This document shows, in pieces, positions 44,672 to 52,689 of a stretch of 64,000 bases of DNA. The position numbers and the translations under genes were made by a program. Each line of letters starts with the position of its first letter. Position 1 is the stretch's first letter. The stretch comes from Chryseobacterium pennae (GTDB lineage Bacteria > Bacteroidota > Bacteroidia > Flavobacteriales > Weeksellaceae): the NCBI RefSeq assembly GCF_003385515.1, contig NZ_QNVT01000001.1, positions 62,001 through 126,000 on the forward strand, given 5' to 3'. The notes beneath the pieces were generated by a model. That model ran no database searches, was not told the DNA's origin, and saw only the letters and a list, made by a program, of their open reading frames with translations.

Positions 44672-45331
44672 TTATAAAGCCGAAAAATTGAGTTCTATTC
44701 GTTCAAATCTACCCTCAGAATTCTGTTTTTCAAAGTCGTATTGATATCCCTTCAGGAAATTGCTGTAACTCTGTTTTAGAAGCCTTAAACCCTCTTTCCA
44801 TCTTGGGTCTTCAAAACGTGTTTCATGGCTTAATAAATTCATTACACTGGCATAGTCCAAATCTCCTTTTTTGTTTTTCACCAAGAAACCAATCAGCATT
44901 TCAAACAAATCTTTGTCCCTCTTTTTTACGGTATCATAAAGGAAGGCGTGAATCAGTTCCAATGCCTTTGTACTTCTTTCATCCCAAGTAGGCTGCGTAT
45001 CTCTGCGACGTTTGATTCTTATGGATTTATCACTATGCATCAGCGAAAAACCGCCTTTTGAATTGCTGCGGATTTTACCATAGTTATTCAGCTTCTCCTG
45101 ATGCTTTTCCATTTTACTGTGGGTAAGTTGTTTTAATAAAGCTGATTTGCTTTCAATTTCCATCGCCAAGGCAACAAGCTCTCCCATATCAGTATCCCGT
45201 TCGCGTTCATAATCGCGTCTTTCTTTTTCCTGTTGCTCAATTTGTAGTTTTCTCTTATGATTTAATATGGCCTCCATTTCATCAGCTGTAAGTTCATTGG
45301 TTGGTTTTTTTAAAAGTTCTTCGATTTTCAT
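44672..45331 (-). CDS. DUF3164-family Mu-like early protein
   Basis: The 219-residue protein has an N-terminal coiled coil (HKRKLQIEQQEKERRDYERE), the DUF3164 middle SLMHSDKSIRIKRRRDTQ, and the C-terminal WKEGLRLLKQSYSNFLKGYQ with ERIELNFSAL. This family lies in the early region of Mu-like phages; its role is not settled. It is the last gene of the early minus operon. Confidence 0.78.
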   Translation of the reverse strand: MKIEELLKKPTNELTADEMEAILNHKRKLQIEQQEKERRDYERERDTDMGELVALAMEIESKSALLKQLTHSKMEKHQEKLNNYGKIRSNSKGGFSLMHSDKSIRIKRRRDTQPTWDERSTKALELIHAFLYDTVKKRDKDLFEMLIGFLVKNKKGDLDYASVMNLLSHETRFEDPRWKEGLRLLKQSYSNFLKGYQYDFEKQNSEGRFERIELNFSAL

Positions 45332-45347
45332 AATATGTATTTTTAAG

Positions 45348-45647
45348 TTAAAATTTAAGTTTAAATAGTTCCTCCCTGTATTCCGGGAAATAGTTTAAAT
45401 AGCATTCCGATTCAACCCATATATCAAGCTCATGATCTTTAAAATATTGAAAACGGTCTTCTCCATAGTGCATCACCGGTGGTTCCCAGTTTTCATCTAT
45501 GATCCACTCGTAAGCGGCCAGAATTTTTGGCGTTGTAGAATCTAATTTTCCTTCTCTGTACAAATGGATTCTTACCCGCTCGCCCCAGTCTAAAAACCTG
45601 ACAAGGCTGTCCAGTTGTAAAATTTTTAATAATATATCGTTGTTCAT
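45348..45647 (-). CDS. hypothetical early phage protein, 99 aa
   Basis: The protein begins MNNDILLKILQLDSLVRFLDW and is acidic and aromatic-rich (EDRFQYFKDHELDIWVESE). The ATG at 45647 is preferred because the longer frame to 45698 overlaps the ATPase gene. It is in the early operon between the RecA-like ATPase and DUF3164 genes. Family unknown. Confidence 0.6.
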   Translation of the reverse strand: MNNDILLKILQLDSLVRFLDWGERVRIHLYREGKLDSTTPKILAAYEWIIDENWEPPVMHYGEDRFQYFKDHELDIWVESECYLNYFPEYREELFKLKF

Positions 45648-45660
45648 TGTATTTCTTATT

Positions 45661-46275
45661 TTATTTTGTTCCCCAATAAAGATTTGCTTTTTCTTCATTA
45701 ATCATTAATGTTCCTCCCGGACATCTGCCGGAAATAATAGCTTTTAAACCCTCCGCCTGAATAATAATTTTTGCAAGTTTTCTCCATGTTGTTGCCAGTG
45801 CATTGTCCGGCAGTCCTTTTACTTCGTGACAAACCATTATTATTAATTTATTGGGGTGGTTTTGTTTTAATTCTGATACCATCTTCCTGGTGATCTCATC
45901 CCTGTAAATTGTAGAATTATCTATAAAAATGATTTTAGCGCATTTTCGGGAGCTAAAACGAGCCTGAAGCTCTGCCCACGGCTCGTAATCTATAATGTGA
46001 AATTTTTTGTCTTTATCTGATAATCCCGCAAATTTCATGGCGGCAATAATATCCTTCGATAATCCTTCTTCTGCGGATACATAAAGCACTTTTCCAAATG
46101 TGGTTAGGTATTTAGCCAGCATCATGGCGAAAGTTGATTTTCCGTTCTTTTCTCCCCCTCCCAAGTACCAAAAACCGGTGGTTTCCGGTTTTCCAAAGGC
46201 CTGAAGCCAAAGACCAGTAAAATCAAACAGTTTAAACACAATAGAAAACGCTTGTTTTACTGATAGTGCTTTCAT
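45661..46275 (-). CDS. RecA-like ATPase of the early operon
   Basis: The 204-residue protein has a Walker A-like loop GGGEKNGKSTFAMMLAKYL at about residues 39-57 and a Walker B KIIFIDNS. The segment LYVSAEEGLSKDIIAAMKF fits RecA/AAA-type ATPases with a P-loop. It overlaps the MuB-like gene by one base. It may assist replication or strand transfer. The motif with two glycines before Lys-Ser is atypical but usable. Confidence 0.65.
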   Translation of the reverse strand: MKALSVKQAFSIVFKLFDFTGLWLQAFGKPETTGFWYLGGGEKNGKSTFAMMLAKYLTTFGKVLYVSAEEGLSKDIIAAMKFAGLSDKDKKFHIIDYEPWAELQARFSSRKCAKIIFIDNSTIYRDEITRKMVSELKQNHPNKLIIMVCHEVKGLPDNALATTWRKLAKIIIQAEGLKAIISGRCPGGTLMINEEKANLYWGTK

Positions 46276-47213
46276 TATTCCCTGACTTTTAAGAGTGTTT
46301 CTAAATATCTGAGTGATTTAATCCGCCCGATCTTTTGTCCTTTCTGTTCTTTTTCAAAAGGGTTAGCAACTTTTACCATACATTTTTTTACCACATCATT
46401 AACCTCTTTTTTGTTTTTCAAATTAACATAGGCAACATCACCAAAAAGTTTCAAGTAAAACTCTTTTCTCTCTTCCGGATTTTTAGGAACCAGCGTTACA
46501 AAATCATCAGATAAACGACTGAAAATCTCCGCAAACCCTACTTTATGATTATTGATCCCTTTGGTGATTTTTGTGCGCAGTCCGTCGGCTCCCATTGCAT
46601 ACCATGTACAGTTATGTTTGGTGGCATTCATTATTCCTTTTAACTCCAGATAGGCATTGTATTCCAGATCTCCAAACTCATCCACACAGACAAATGGGTT
46701 TTCAATGATATTTAAAGCATATTTAACGGTTTCCAGAATGTCATAATATTTTCCGGTAGTATCGCAGCCTAATGAGGCTGCTAGTTGCTTTACGAACCTT
46801 ATCTTGGTGTGAGATTGAGAGCAGTCCACATAAAAAGCATTCTTCATTTTGGAAATAATATCCATTGCACATCTGGTTTTTCCAATCCCGCAGTCATCAA
46901 CTAAGATCATTGAGGTTCTGGTGGCCTGACAAAAATTGAAATTATCTTCTAAAGCATAGTAAACCTCAGTTTTCACCAATTTCATTTCATAGTCCTTCTT
47001 CGCCACCTGAAATTTCGAGCCTATGTTAAGCCATTGGCCAAAGGACATTATATCTTCAGTTTTCCCATCTTGTAAGGATTGGTAGATGTTTAAATCTATT
47101 CCGAGTGATTTTGCATAAGCCAGATCACTCCCTCTGAACTTTTCTCTGCCGCCCAACATAGCGGTACAAATGTTCTGTTTTTGTTCTGTTGTAATTAAAT
47201 CTTTTGTTATCAT
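46275..47213 (-). CDS. MuB-like transposition ATPase
   Basis: The 312-residue protein has an AAA+ P-loop (ILVDDCGIGKTRCAMDII), Walker B (FVCVDEFGDLEY) and the C-terminal basic region expected for DNA binding. It lies directly downstream of the transposase, as in Mu, and would select targets and activate MuA. Confidence 0.85.
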   Translation of the reverse strand: MITKDLITTEQKQNICTAMLGGREKFRGSDLAYAKSLGIDLNIYQSLQDGKTEDIMSFGQWLNIGSKFQVAKKDYEMKLVKTEVYYALEDNFNFCQATRTSMILVDDCGIGKTRCAMDIISKMKNAFYVDCSQSHTKIRFVKQLAASLGCDTTGKYYDILETVKYALNIIENPFVCVDEFGDLEYNAYLELKGIMNATKHNCTWYAMGADGLRTKITKGINNHKVGFAEIFSRLSDDFVTLVPKNPEERKEFYLKLFGDVAYVNLKNKKEVNDVVKKCMVKVANPFEKEQKGQKIGRIKSLRYLETLLKVRE

Positions 47214-47242
47214 ATTCTATTTTTATTTTGGAATTTGGTTTG

Positions 47243-49294
47243 TTAGAAATTAGAGGCCCAACGTCTTGCCGTTGGAGTAGCCGTATTATGATTATAAGTG
47301 TTCTCCTCAGTATCGGCTAAAACTTCTTTAGGAATATCTGTGTTTGGAGTGTATTTTTTACGTCCTCCAATCTGAAATTTATTGTTGAGTGTTTTTTTAC
47401 GATGATCAATAATTAAGACCTGATCAATTTCACGTTTACGCTGAGCCATAAATTTGTTAACAGTATTTTCATAAGCACTCATTAACTCGCGGTTAATTTG
47501 ACCCTGCTCATCCCTTTCATGAATTGATCTTGCATATTCTGGATGAGGAACCAAATCACAAAGCATTGTATCATTGTAATACACCATTGCTTTTAAAACA
47601 TCCCCATCATTTCCATCGAGCCAGTAAATGGTAAATTCCTTACCATCAATATTCTTCAGGAGTTCGATTAAGTTGTCATTCAAGGCAATTTCACCTTCTA
47701 GCCCCAGAACGAAAGTGGTACTTCTGAACTTAATAATTCCGGCATTACAGCTTGATATTTCTGTTTTTCCTATATGGGGAAGGATAGCAGTCCAATGGGT
47801 TGCTTGAGTGTTTTTGTTCTGCATTTCACAAAATACTTCCCATCTGGTTTTCTCTTTATGGACGGAATGAGGGCTATTATTCCATGTTTCAATATCGCTG
47901 AGTGATTGGTCTACAATGGTATCAAAAGGAATGATGATTTCTTCTTCTCCGCTTTTTTGATTTTCTTCCTTTAGTGCGTGTGGTCTTGCCAGCCAGCCCA
48001 GACGGCTTTTTTCATGTCGGTATCTTAATTCCTCAAATTTTCGCTCTACCACTTTAGACCTTGCGCGGTTCCTATAAATGTTTACCCGGTCAAACATTTT
48101 CCCATTACGTAAGAAAGTATCTTTAAATCCGCTATTAAGTGAACTTTCGCACTCCAACCCCAACGGAAGATTAAAGCCCCATTCTGAGTAGTTTCTGACC
48201 ATTTGGCGGTAAAACTCGATAATAATACCTTTCTTATCTTTTCCCCACACCCAACATGTCCAAGCTTCAGACCCCAAGTCAATACCCATATAAAACCAAG
48301 CACGTTTTCTTTGTTCATTATACATGAAAGGAGGTTGTCTGTCATCGATGGAGATCAGCGTACCTGCTTCCTTAATTTTGGTAAGCTTGTGCCAAGGGCT
48401 AAATTGCTGCATCAATTTTTGTCTGTCACCTGAACGCTTGGCAAAGGTTCCGATTTTATTCTCCCATTTACCAAGCCATGCAATAATGGAATTGTCAGAC
48501 ATTTCCCTGAAATTTGGGTTGGCAGGATCATAGATTTCTGCTGTTTCTTTGTTGATAATGTCCAACTGCCCGTTTAAAAAGGCTTGATATTGATCGGCAA
48601 CTTCAGTACGTGAAGGCTTATAATCCTGACCCGCAAACATATCATTTAATAAGTCCATCATTTCTTCTGTCATTAACTTCCGGTTCTGGTTTTTTAACTT
48701 CCCGGAAATAAGGCTCTCGAAATTCAGCCCATCACCTAGAGACTCAAAAAATGGCTTCCATATCCTGTCAAATCCTCTTTGCGAAGAAGCAATCGTGTGA
48801 GTGACGTTGAATAGTTTTGGAAGGAATTCATTAAATGTTGTAATGTCTCTTATAATAGTAGACATGATTCCGCGTGTTGATGTTTTTCTTAGCTTTTTCC
48901 ATTCAGACAGACGGGCTTCTTTTAACCTTTCAGCGGAAATCAAAACACTGGCATTAATAATATATTCCTCTTTAAAGTTTTCTTTTAATGGTGTGCCATC
49001 CTCAAACCTGAAATCATTATAATAGCGGGTTGCAATAGCATCAAATTCAAAAAAAGAAATTAAAGGATGTCTCATTTTTCGTGGATCACCCAAGCTGTCC
49101 TGAACATTTTTTGAAAGGCTGTCAAAGTCAATAAACATCTGTCTTCCATTGCCTCCCTTCTGTACTTTTTTGATACCGTAAGGCAGATCCTTGTATCTGT
49201 GTACCTCAGATTTCAAAGTACTGATACAGTTGTAATATTTTGGGATCAGTTCGTCTTTAGTAACGACTAATAAATTTCCCCATTCTTGTGGCAT
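47243..49294 (-). CDS. MuA-like DDE transposase
   Basis: The 683-residue protein has an N-terminal DNA-binding part, a DDE core beginning with ISIDDRQPPF (first Asp) and WFYMGIDLGSEAW, a LECESSLNSGF strand that carries the second acidic residue, and a catalytic-Glu-bearing helix SKVVERKFEELRYRHEKS. A C-terminal charged domain (QRKREIDQVLIIDHRKKT) would contact MuB. It would catalyse cut-and-paste and replicative transposition of the prophage. Confidence 0.9.
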   Translation of the reverse strand: MPQEWGNLLVVTKDELIPKYYNCISTLKSEVHRYKDLPYGIKKVQKGGNGRQMFIDFDSLSKNVQDSLGDPRKMRHPLISFFEFDAIATRYYNDFRFEDGTPLKENFKEEYIINASVLISAERLKEARLSEWKKLRKTSTRGIMSTIIRDITTFNEFLPKLFNVTHTIASSQRGFDRIWKPFFESLGDGLNFESLISGKLKNQNRKLMTEEMMDLLNDMFAGQDYKPSRTEVADQYQAFLNGQLDIINKETAEIYDPANPNFREMSDNSIIAWLGKWENKIGTFAKRSGDRQKLMQQFSPWHKLTKIKEAGTLISIDDRQPPFMYNEQRKRAWFYMGIDLGSEAWTCWVWGKDKKGIIIEFYRQMVRNYSEWGFNLPLGLECESSLNSGFKDTFLRNGKMFDRVNIYRNRARSKVVERKFEELRYRHEKSRLGWLARPHALKEENQKSGEEEIIIPFDTIVDQSLSDIETWNNSPHSVHKEKTRWEVFCEMQNKNTQATHWTAILPHIGKTEISSCNAGIIKFRSTTFVLGLEGEIALNDNLIELLKNIDGKEFTIYWLDGNDGDVLKAMVYYNDTMLCDLVPHPEYARSIHERDEQGQINRELMSAYENTVNKFMAQRKREIDQVLIIDHRKKTLNNKFQIGGRKKYTPNTDIPKEVLADTEENTYNHNTATPTARRWASNF

Positions 49295-49321
49295 AATCTT
49301 TTTTTTAACTCATTAATAATT

Positions 49322-49516
49322 CTAATCTATCTGCAAGGACTTTCTGTACTTTTCAATCAGTTCTTTCCGGTTTTCTTGTATCATATCCATTGCCTTCAAT
49401 GCCTCCTCTTCATTTCGTTTGTATCTTTTACGGGCAGCGTCGGAAGAAACGTATAACATCTCGCCAAGTAGCTGATAGTCTCCATAATTAATTTTTTCTT
49501 TTTCCTTGTTTTCCAT
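49322..49516 (-). CDS. small early protein, 64 aa (Ner-like position)
   Basis: The protein is highly charged, with KINYGDYQLLGEMLYVSSDAARKRYKRNEEEA, which looks like a small HTH/helical DNA-binding protein. It is the first gene of the early operon, directly next to the operator region, where Mu encodes Ner. Function unproven. Confidence 0.6.
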   Translation of the reverse strand: MENKEKEKINYGDYQLLGEMLYVSSDAARKRYKRNEEEALKAMDMIQENRKELIEKYRKSLQID

Positions 49517-49597
49517 AATAAATCAATTTTTTTATTATACATTTGCTCTAAATGTCTGGACAAATATATACAGAAGTTTCAGTAAAACAAAATAAAT
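49517..49597. promoter_or_regulatory. early operator/promoter region
   Basis: This 81-bp gap lies between divergent early and repressor genes. It holds the dyad ACATTTGCTCTAAATGT (49539-49555) and the 14-bp dyad ACAGAAGTTTCAGT (49570-49583). Related copies of both recur between the repressor and the prophage end, so these are likely repressor or transposase sites. Confidence 0.7.
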
Positions 49598-50311
49598 ATG
49601 CAAGAAAATACAAATATTTCTGAAAGAATTCAGAAAATGCTTGAATATCTGGGCCTTAACCCTAATGAGTTTGCTAAGAGGCTGGAATACAGCAGATCAC
49701 AGACAATTTATGATTTGACTAGCGGCAAAGTAAAGCCTAGTTTCGACTTCTTTCATAGGCTTGATAGTTCAGAATATTCTGACATATTCGAGTATAGTTG
49801 GATTATTAGCGGTAAAGGAGAAATGCTGAAACAAAAACCCGTTATCACTCCTATAACCGGAAATAGGAAGACCAAAGATGGTATAATTGAAAATCAAGAG
49901 GTTCCGTTGTATGATTTTCCTGCTGTAGCTGGTTTAAAAGAGCTTTTCGATAGTGGGACTCCTCATGAAATATTACAAACTCTTAAAATTCCCAATCTTC
50001 CAAAGTGTGATGGAGCAGTTTATGTTACAGGAGACAGTATGTATTCACTTTTAAAATCAGGAGACATTATTGCATATAAACAAACCACCGTTAATGATAT
50101 ATTCTACGGGGAAATGTATTTATTGGGTATCAGAACTGAAACTTTTGACGACTATGTGACCATTAAATTTGTGCAAAAATCAGATCTTGGAAATGATTAC
50201 GTAAGATTGGTGAGCCAAAATCAGCACCATCAACCAAAAGACATAAAAAAAAGTGAGATTAATGCCATTGCAATAATCAAAGCAAGTGTTCGATTGCATA
50301 CGATGTTTTAA
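49598..50311 (+). CDS. S24 (LexA/CI-like) phage repressor
   Basis: The 237-residue protein has an N-terminal HTH (NPNEFAKRLEYSRSQTIYDLTSGKVKPS) and an S24 peptidase domain. The possible self-cleavage site AG is at residues 111-112 (PAVAGL), the nucleophile Ser147 is in GDSMYS and the general-base Lys190 is in VTIKFV. It keeps the prophage silent and should be inactivated by RecA-stimulated autocleavage. It is divergent from the early operon and autoregulation via the site at 49570-49583 is likely. Confidence 0.88.
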   Translation: MQENTNISERIQKMLEYLGLNPNEFAKRLEYSRSQTIYDLTSGKVKPSFDFFHRLDSSEYSDIFEYSWIISGKGEMLKQKPVITPITGNRKTKDGIIENQEVPLYDFPAVAGLKELFDSGTPHEILQTLKIPNLPKCDGAVYVTGDSMYSLLKSGDIIAYKQTTVNDIFYGEMYLLGIRTETFDDYVTIKFVQKSDLGNDYVRLVSQNQHHQPKDIKKSEINAIAIIKASVRLHTMF

Positions 50312-50442
50312 ATATCTGGTTTTAAGCAATGTACACCATAAATAGGATGTCCCTATATATGGTTGAATAATTCAAAATACTACTTTTTTTGACGTTTTCC
50401 GACCCTTATATATACCTGAATTAGATCTGAAAAACAGGAGTT

Positions 50443-50478
50443 TGCAACCCCAAATGCAACCCCAACTGCAACCCCAAA
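50443..50478 (+). repeat. 12-bp tandem repeat, three units
   Basis: TGCAACCCCAA occurs at 50443, 50455 and 50467, a perfect 12-bp period. It lies between the repressor gene and the prophage end, and may be a protein-binding array or a relic. The 61-codon frame that starts inside it is not accepted as a gene. Confidence 0.6.
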
Positions 50479-50514
50479 GCAAATGTTGTAATTTTTATGG
50501 CTACTTGAGTAAAT

Positions 50515-50528
50515 ACAGAAACTTCAGT
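50515..50528 (+). promoter_or_regulatory. second operator-like dyad
   Basis: ACAGAAACTTCAGT differs from the site at 49570-49583 only in the two central bases (AC against GT) and shares ATA before and A(A) after. The dyad form is ACWGAA-NN-TTCWGT. Confidence 0.5.
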
Positions 50529-50606
50529 AATGCTTTAAAGAATAATATTACTTACAAACTTCATTTAACGCACATGAAATGCTTTACAGTAAGGTTTTTA
50601 GATGGA

Positions 50607-50708
50607 ATAGTAATTTTATACATTTAGAGCATAAAAAAGCCCCAAAAAGGGGCTGTATAATTATGAAAAACTTTTTTCGATAGTAATAAAATGGTAGCAG
50701 ATAGTAAT
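50607..50708. repeat. three ATAGTAAT repeats near the prophage end
   Basis: Copies begin at 50607, 50680 and 50701, direct and clustered beside the proposed end. Such clustered short repeats are the pattern of MuA-type end-binding sites. The copy at 50620-50631 of ACATTTAGAGCA, inverse of the operator segment at 49544-49555, lies among them. Confidence 0.45.
50638..50654 (-). terminator. inward-facing terminator near the prophage left end
   Basis: AGCCCC and GGGGCT form a 6-bp stem with a 5-nt loop and a T run on the minus strand. It would stop host transcription from the right arm before it enters the repressor region. Confidence 0.7.
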
Positions 50709-50716
50709 TTTTCGGC
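50708..50716 (+). repeat. candidate prophage end, transposase-proximal inverted repeat
   Basis: TTTTTCGGC is the complement of GCCGAAAAA at 12462-12470. It overlaps the last ATAGTAAT copy. It is a candidate terminus; no direct target duplication matches exactly at these two positions. Confidence 0.35.
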
Positions 50717-51019
50717 GTTTCGTTTTTTTTACCCAAAGGCTTTAATGTAGGCAAAAACTTATTATTAATGGGTATTTTCAGCCTTTTTTGCTTATTGTTT
50801 AATTTAGCTTTTTCGTTTTAAGGGGAGTATAATACATCAAAAATAAATCACACCATACATTTAAACTTGATAAGACGTTATCATAAAATTGAACATTTCA
50901 ACTTATTCAAAATGAGAAAGTCTTTAAGCACTTATTGGTTAAGCCTTGTTTGAAAAATACTTAATAAATTATTTAGATGCATTTTAGCTAAAAAACTAAA
51001 ACCTTAGTTCAAAATAAAT
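50717..51019. other. intergenic host DNA beyond the prophage
   Basis: This AT-rich stretch has no plausible gene. It starts with T-rich sequence and contains scattered AAAAAT/TTTTT runs. I see no dyad, repeat or RNA motif that I can support. Confidence 0.6.
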
Positions 51020-51382
51020 TTATGCTAAAGGAGGATGGAATATCCTGAAAAAATAATCTGAAGAATAGGAATCAAAGTAATCTGAATCCGGAGCCTCAGC
51101 CAGTGGCTCAGGTTCTGTTTTGTTTGAACAGAAAAGAATTTCATTGGAAATAAAAACATCCAGTCCGGCAATCTTTACAGTCTGTGAACTGTTTGATTGT
51201 CTTTCTGTTTTTGCCAGCTCTTTTTCCACATAGCATTTTCCTTTACAGGTAGATTGAGGGATTTCTCTGTTTTCACAAAGGTTTTGTACAATATAATCAT
51301 AATTTACCACATAGTTTATCAGTGGCAAGACGGGACGTATTGCAACCGTAAAAATGATAAATATGGAAATAAATAACCTCAA
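51020..51382 (-). CDS. small CKGKCY membrane protein (paralogue 2)
   Basis: The 120-residue protein shares NYDYIVQNLCENR and CKGKCYVEKELAKT with the gene at 10253-10624, and has an N-terminal hydrophobic segment. The start codon is TTG at 51382; a TATATTTG -7 box at 51401-51408 (minus) places the transcript start close to it. The paralogue pair suggests that this gene belonged to the SCO1/YHS locus before the prophage inserted. Confidence 0.72.
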   Translation of the reverse strand: MRLFISIFIIFTVAIRPVLPLINYVVNYDYIVQNLCENREIPQSTCKGKCYVEKELAKTERQSNSSQTVKIAGLDVFISNEILFCSNKTEPEPLAEAPDSDYFDSYSSDYFFRIFHPPLA

Positions 51383-51818
51383 CTCTTTTGTTCTGTGTTA
51401 CAAATATACTACTTCAAAACTGTTTTCTGTTCTATTTATGATGAATGTCATTGATGGCTTTGTTTGAGCTGCTAAATCTTTTTTGGAATATTCGAAGGCG
51501 CAGAGAGTTTTCAGGATTACGCTTTTTAAGACGCATAAAATCTATATTTCTATGCTGTTTAAAAATACTAACCACACATAGAAAAGTCTGTTTTGGGCTT
51601 ATATTTTATAACACTTGAATTTTATTGGCAATATAATTAACCACAGATAACACAAATTTTCACAGATGATTGTGGATAAAAATCTGCGTAATCAGCAAAA
51701 TTCACGAGAGTTTTCACCTATTTAGAACAATCTGTTCCCTATAAATTTAATAAAACTGTATCTGTTATCATTGTCATATTATTACGAACTTTGATTCTTA
51801 GGTTTCAGAATCTATATC
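51383..51818. repeat. intergenic region with degenerate repeat element
   Basis: No gene is seen in this 436-bp gap. It carries a degenerate relative of the element at 52405-52590 (GCGCAGAGAGTTTTCAGGATTACG, then CTAACCACACATAGAAAA) and, at about 51640-51710, ACCACAGATAACACAAATTT..CACAGATG, a repeat type frequent in Flavobacteriia intergenic DNA from general recollection. Confidence 0.5.
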
Positions 51819-52346
51819 ATGATCCAGGTAAGAACCGCTACAGCAGAAGATGCTCAACATATTGCCCTGCTGGGAAGGATAACCTTCACAGAAACATTCT
51901 CGGAACATTTCCGGGATCCAAAGGACTTATTTGATTATTTTGAACGGACTTTCAGTGTTTCTAAAATCAGGAACAGCATACAGAACCCTAATAATAAATT
52001 CTGGATTGCCTTTTGGAATGAACTTCCGATTGGGTATGCAAAACTGAAAGTACATTCTCCTATTGACTTTATTAGCTCCAATGCAGCCTCCCAGCTACAA
52101 AAGATCTATGTCCTTAAAGAGTTTTTGGATAAAAAAGCAGGAAAGGTGCTGATGGATGAACTGATGACTTCTTTTGAAAATTCTGATCAGAAGTATATCT
52201 GGTTATCCGTTCTGAACTCCAATGAGAGAGCATTACAGTTTTATGATAAAAACGGTTTTACCAAGGTTGGGAAACATCAATTCAGTATCGGAAAAGAGGA
52301 CTTTGATTTCTTTGCCTTATCAAAACAAAAAATTAGTTCTTTATAA
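51819..52346 (+). CDS. GNAT-family N-acetyltransferase
   Basis: The 175-residue protein has the GNAT fold: N-terminal IQVRTATAEDAQHIALLGR, a beta4 and acetyl-CoA loop region with LQKIYVLKEFLDKKAGKVLMDEL, and C-terminal NSNERALQFYDKNGFTKVG. The acceptor is unknown; small amines or protein N-termini are common for this type. It is monocistronic with a terminator after it. Confidence 0.87.
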   Translation: MIQVRTATAEDAQHIALLGRITFTETFSEHFRDPKDLFDYFERTFSVSKIRNSIQNPNNKFWIAFWNELPIGYAKLKVHSPIDFISSNAASQLQKIYVLKEFLDKKAGKVLMDELMTSFENSDQKYIWLSVLNSNERALQFYDKNGFTKVGKHQFSIGKEDFDFFALSKQKISSL

Positions 52347-52363
52347 AAGTTTAATCTTGTTAA

Positions 52364-52395
52364 GCTCTGTTGTTTTCTCGACAGGGCTTTTTTAT
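52364..52395 (+). terminator. terminator after the GNAT gene
   Basis: AGCTCTGT pairs with ACAGGGCT (one G-U pair) across an 10-nt loop and is followed by a T run at 52389-52395. Confidence 0.75.
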
Positions 52396-52404
52396 TGGCC
52401 TTGT

Positions 52405-52590
52405 TGGAATGCGCAAGGACGCTAAGAGTTTTTAAAAGATTACGTTTTAAGGTGCAAAGATTTTATCTGCGATAAAATTGGATGCCGGACATTTAATGGC
52501 CACGAATGCTTGAATTAATTTATTTTGCTTAAAATCTATGTGCCTGTGTGGTTTAAATTTTTTCTAACCACACAGGCACATAGAAAAAAA
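52405..52590. repeat. intergenic palindromic repeat element
   Basis: The element ends in a perfect 18-bp inverted repeat, CTATGTGCCTGTGTGGTT at 52536-52553 with its complement at 52566-52583. A degenerate copy of the whole unit lies at about 51490-51592. It resembles dispersed short palindromic elements; no gene is present. Confidence 0.65.
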
Positions 52591-52622
52591 ATAAAATTCA
52601 TGTTCTAAAGCGTTCCCTTTTC

Positions 52623-52654
52623 AAAAAAAAGACTCCGCTGTAATCAGCAGAGCC
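52623..52654 (-). terminator. terminator after the P-type ATPase gene
   Basis: On the minus strand CTCTGCTG and CAGCGGAG form an 8-bp stem with one G-U pair, followed by T8. It lies 36 bp past the ATPase stop. Confidence 0.82.
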
Positions 52655-52689
52655 TTCATTAATATAATATAGTTGTACGTTATTTAATT

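Larger units (their letters stand above)
12462..50716. mobile_element. Mu-like transposable prophage (about 38 kb)
   Basis: The block contains a MuA-like transposase, MuB-like ATPase, S24 repressor, DUF3164, Mu-type head genes (gp36, gp29 portal, gpF, gpG, protease/scaffold, gpT-like capsid), contractile sheath and tube, baseplate, fibres and endolysin. The outer limits proposed here are a short inverted repeat, GCCGAAAAA at 12462-12470 and its complement at 50708-50716. Both lie just outside terminators at the ends of the phage genes. The ends are approximate because no convincing 5-bp target duplication was found. All core structural genes are open, so the prophage could be functional. Confidence 0.9.

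Noticed and set aside
49539..49555. The ACATTTGCTCTAAATGT dyad as a terminator
   Set aside because: It has no T run, has a 6-bp AT-rich stem and lies between two divergent starts, which fits an operator better.
50442..50627. 61-codon frame beginning MQPQMQPQLQPQ
   Set aside because: It starts inside the 12-bp tandem repeat, which explains the MQPQ pattern, and covers operator-like and end repeats; composition does not look like a protein.
12445..50740. AAGGC as 5-bp target duplication at 12445-12449 and 50736-50740
   Set aside because: It would leave one prophage end starting CA rather than TG and does not line up with the inverted repeat; a shared 5-mer is expected by chance.
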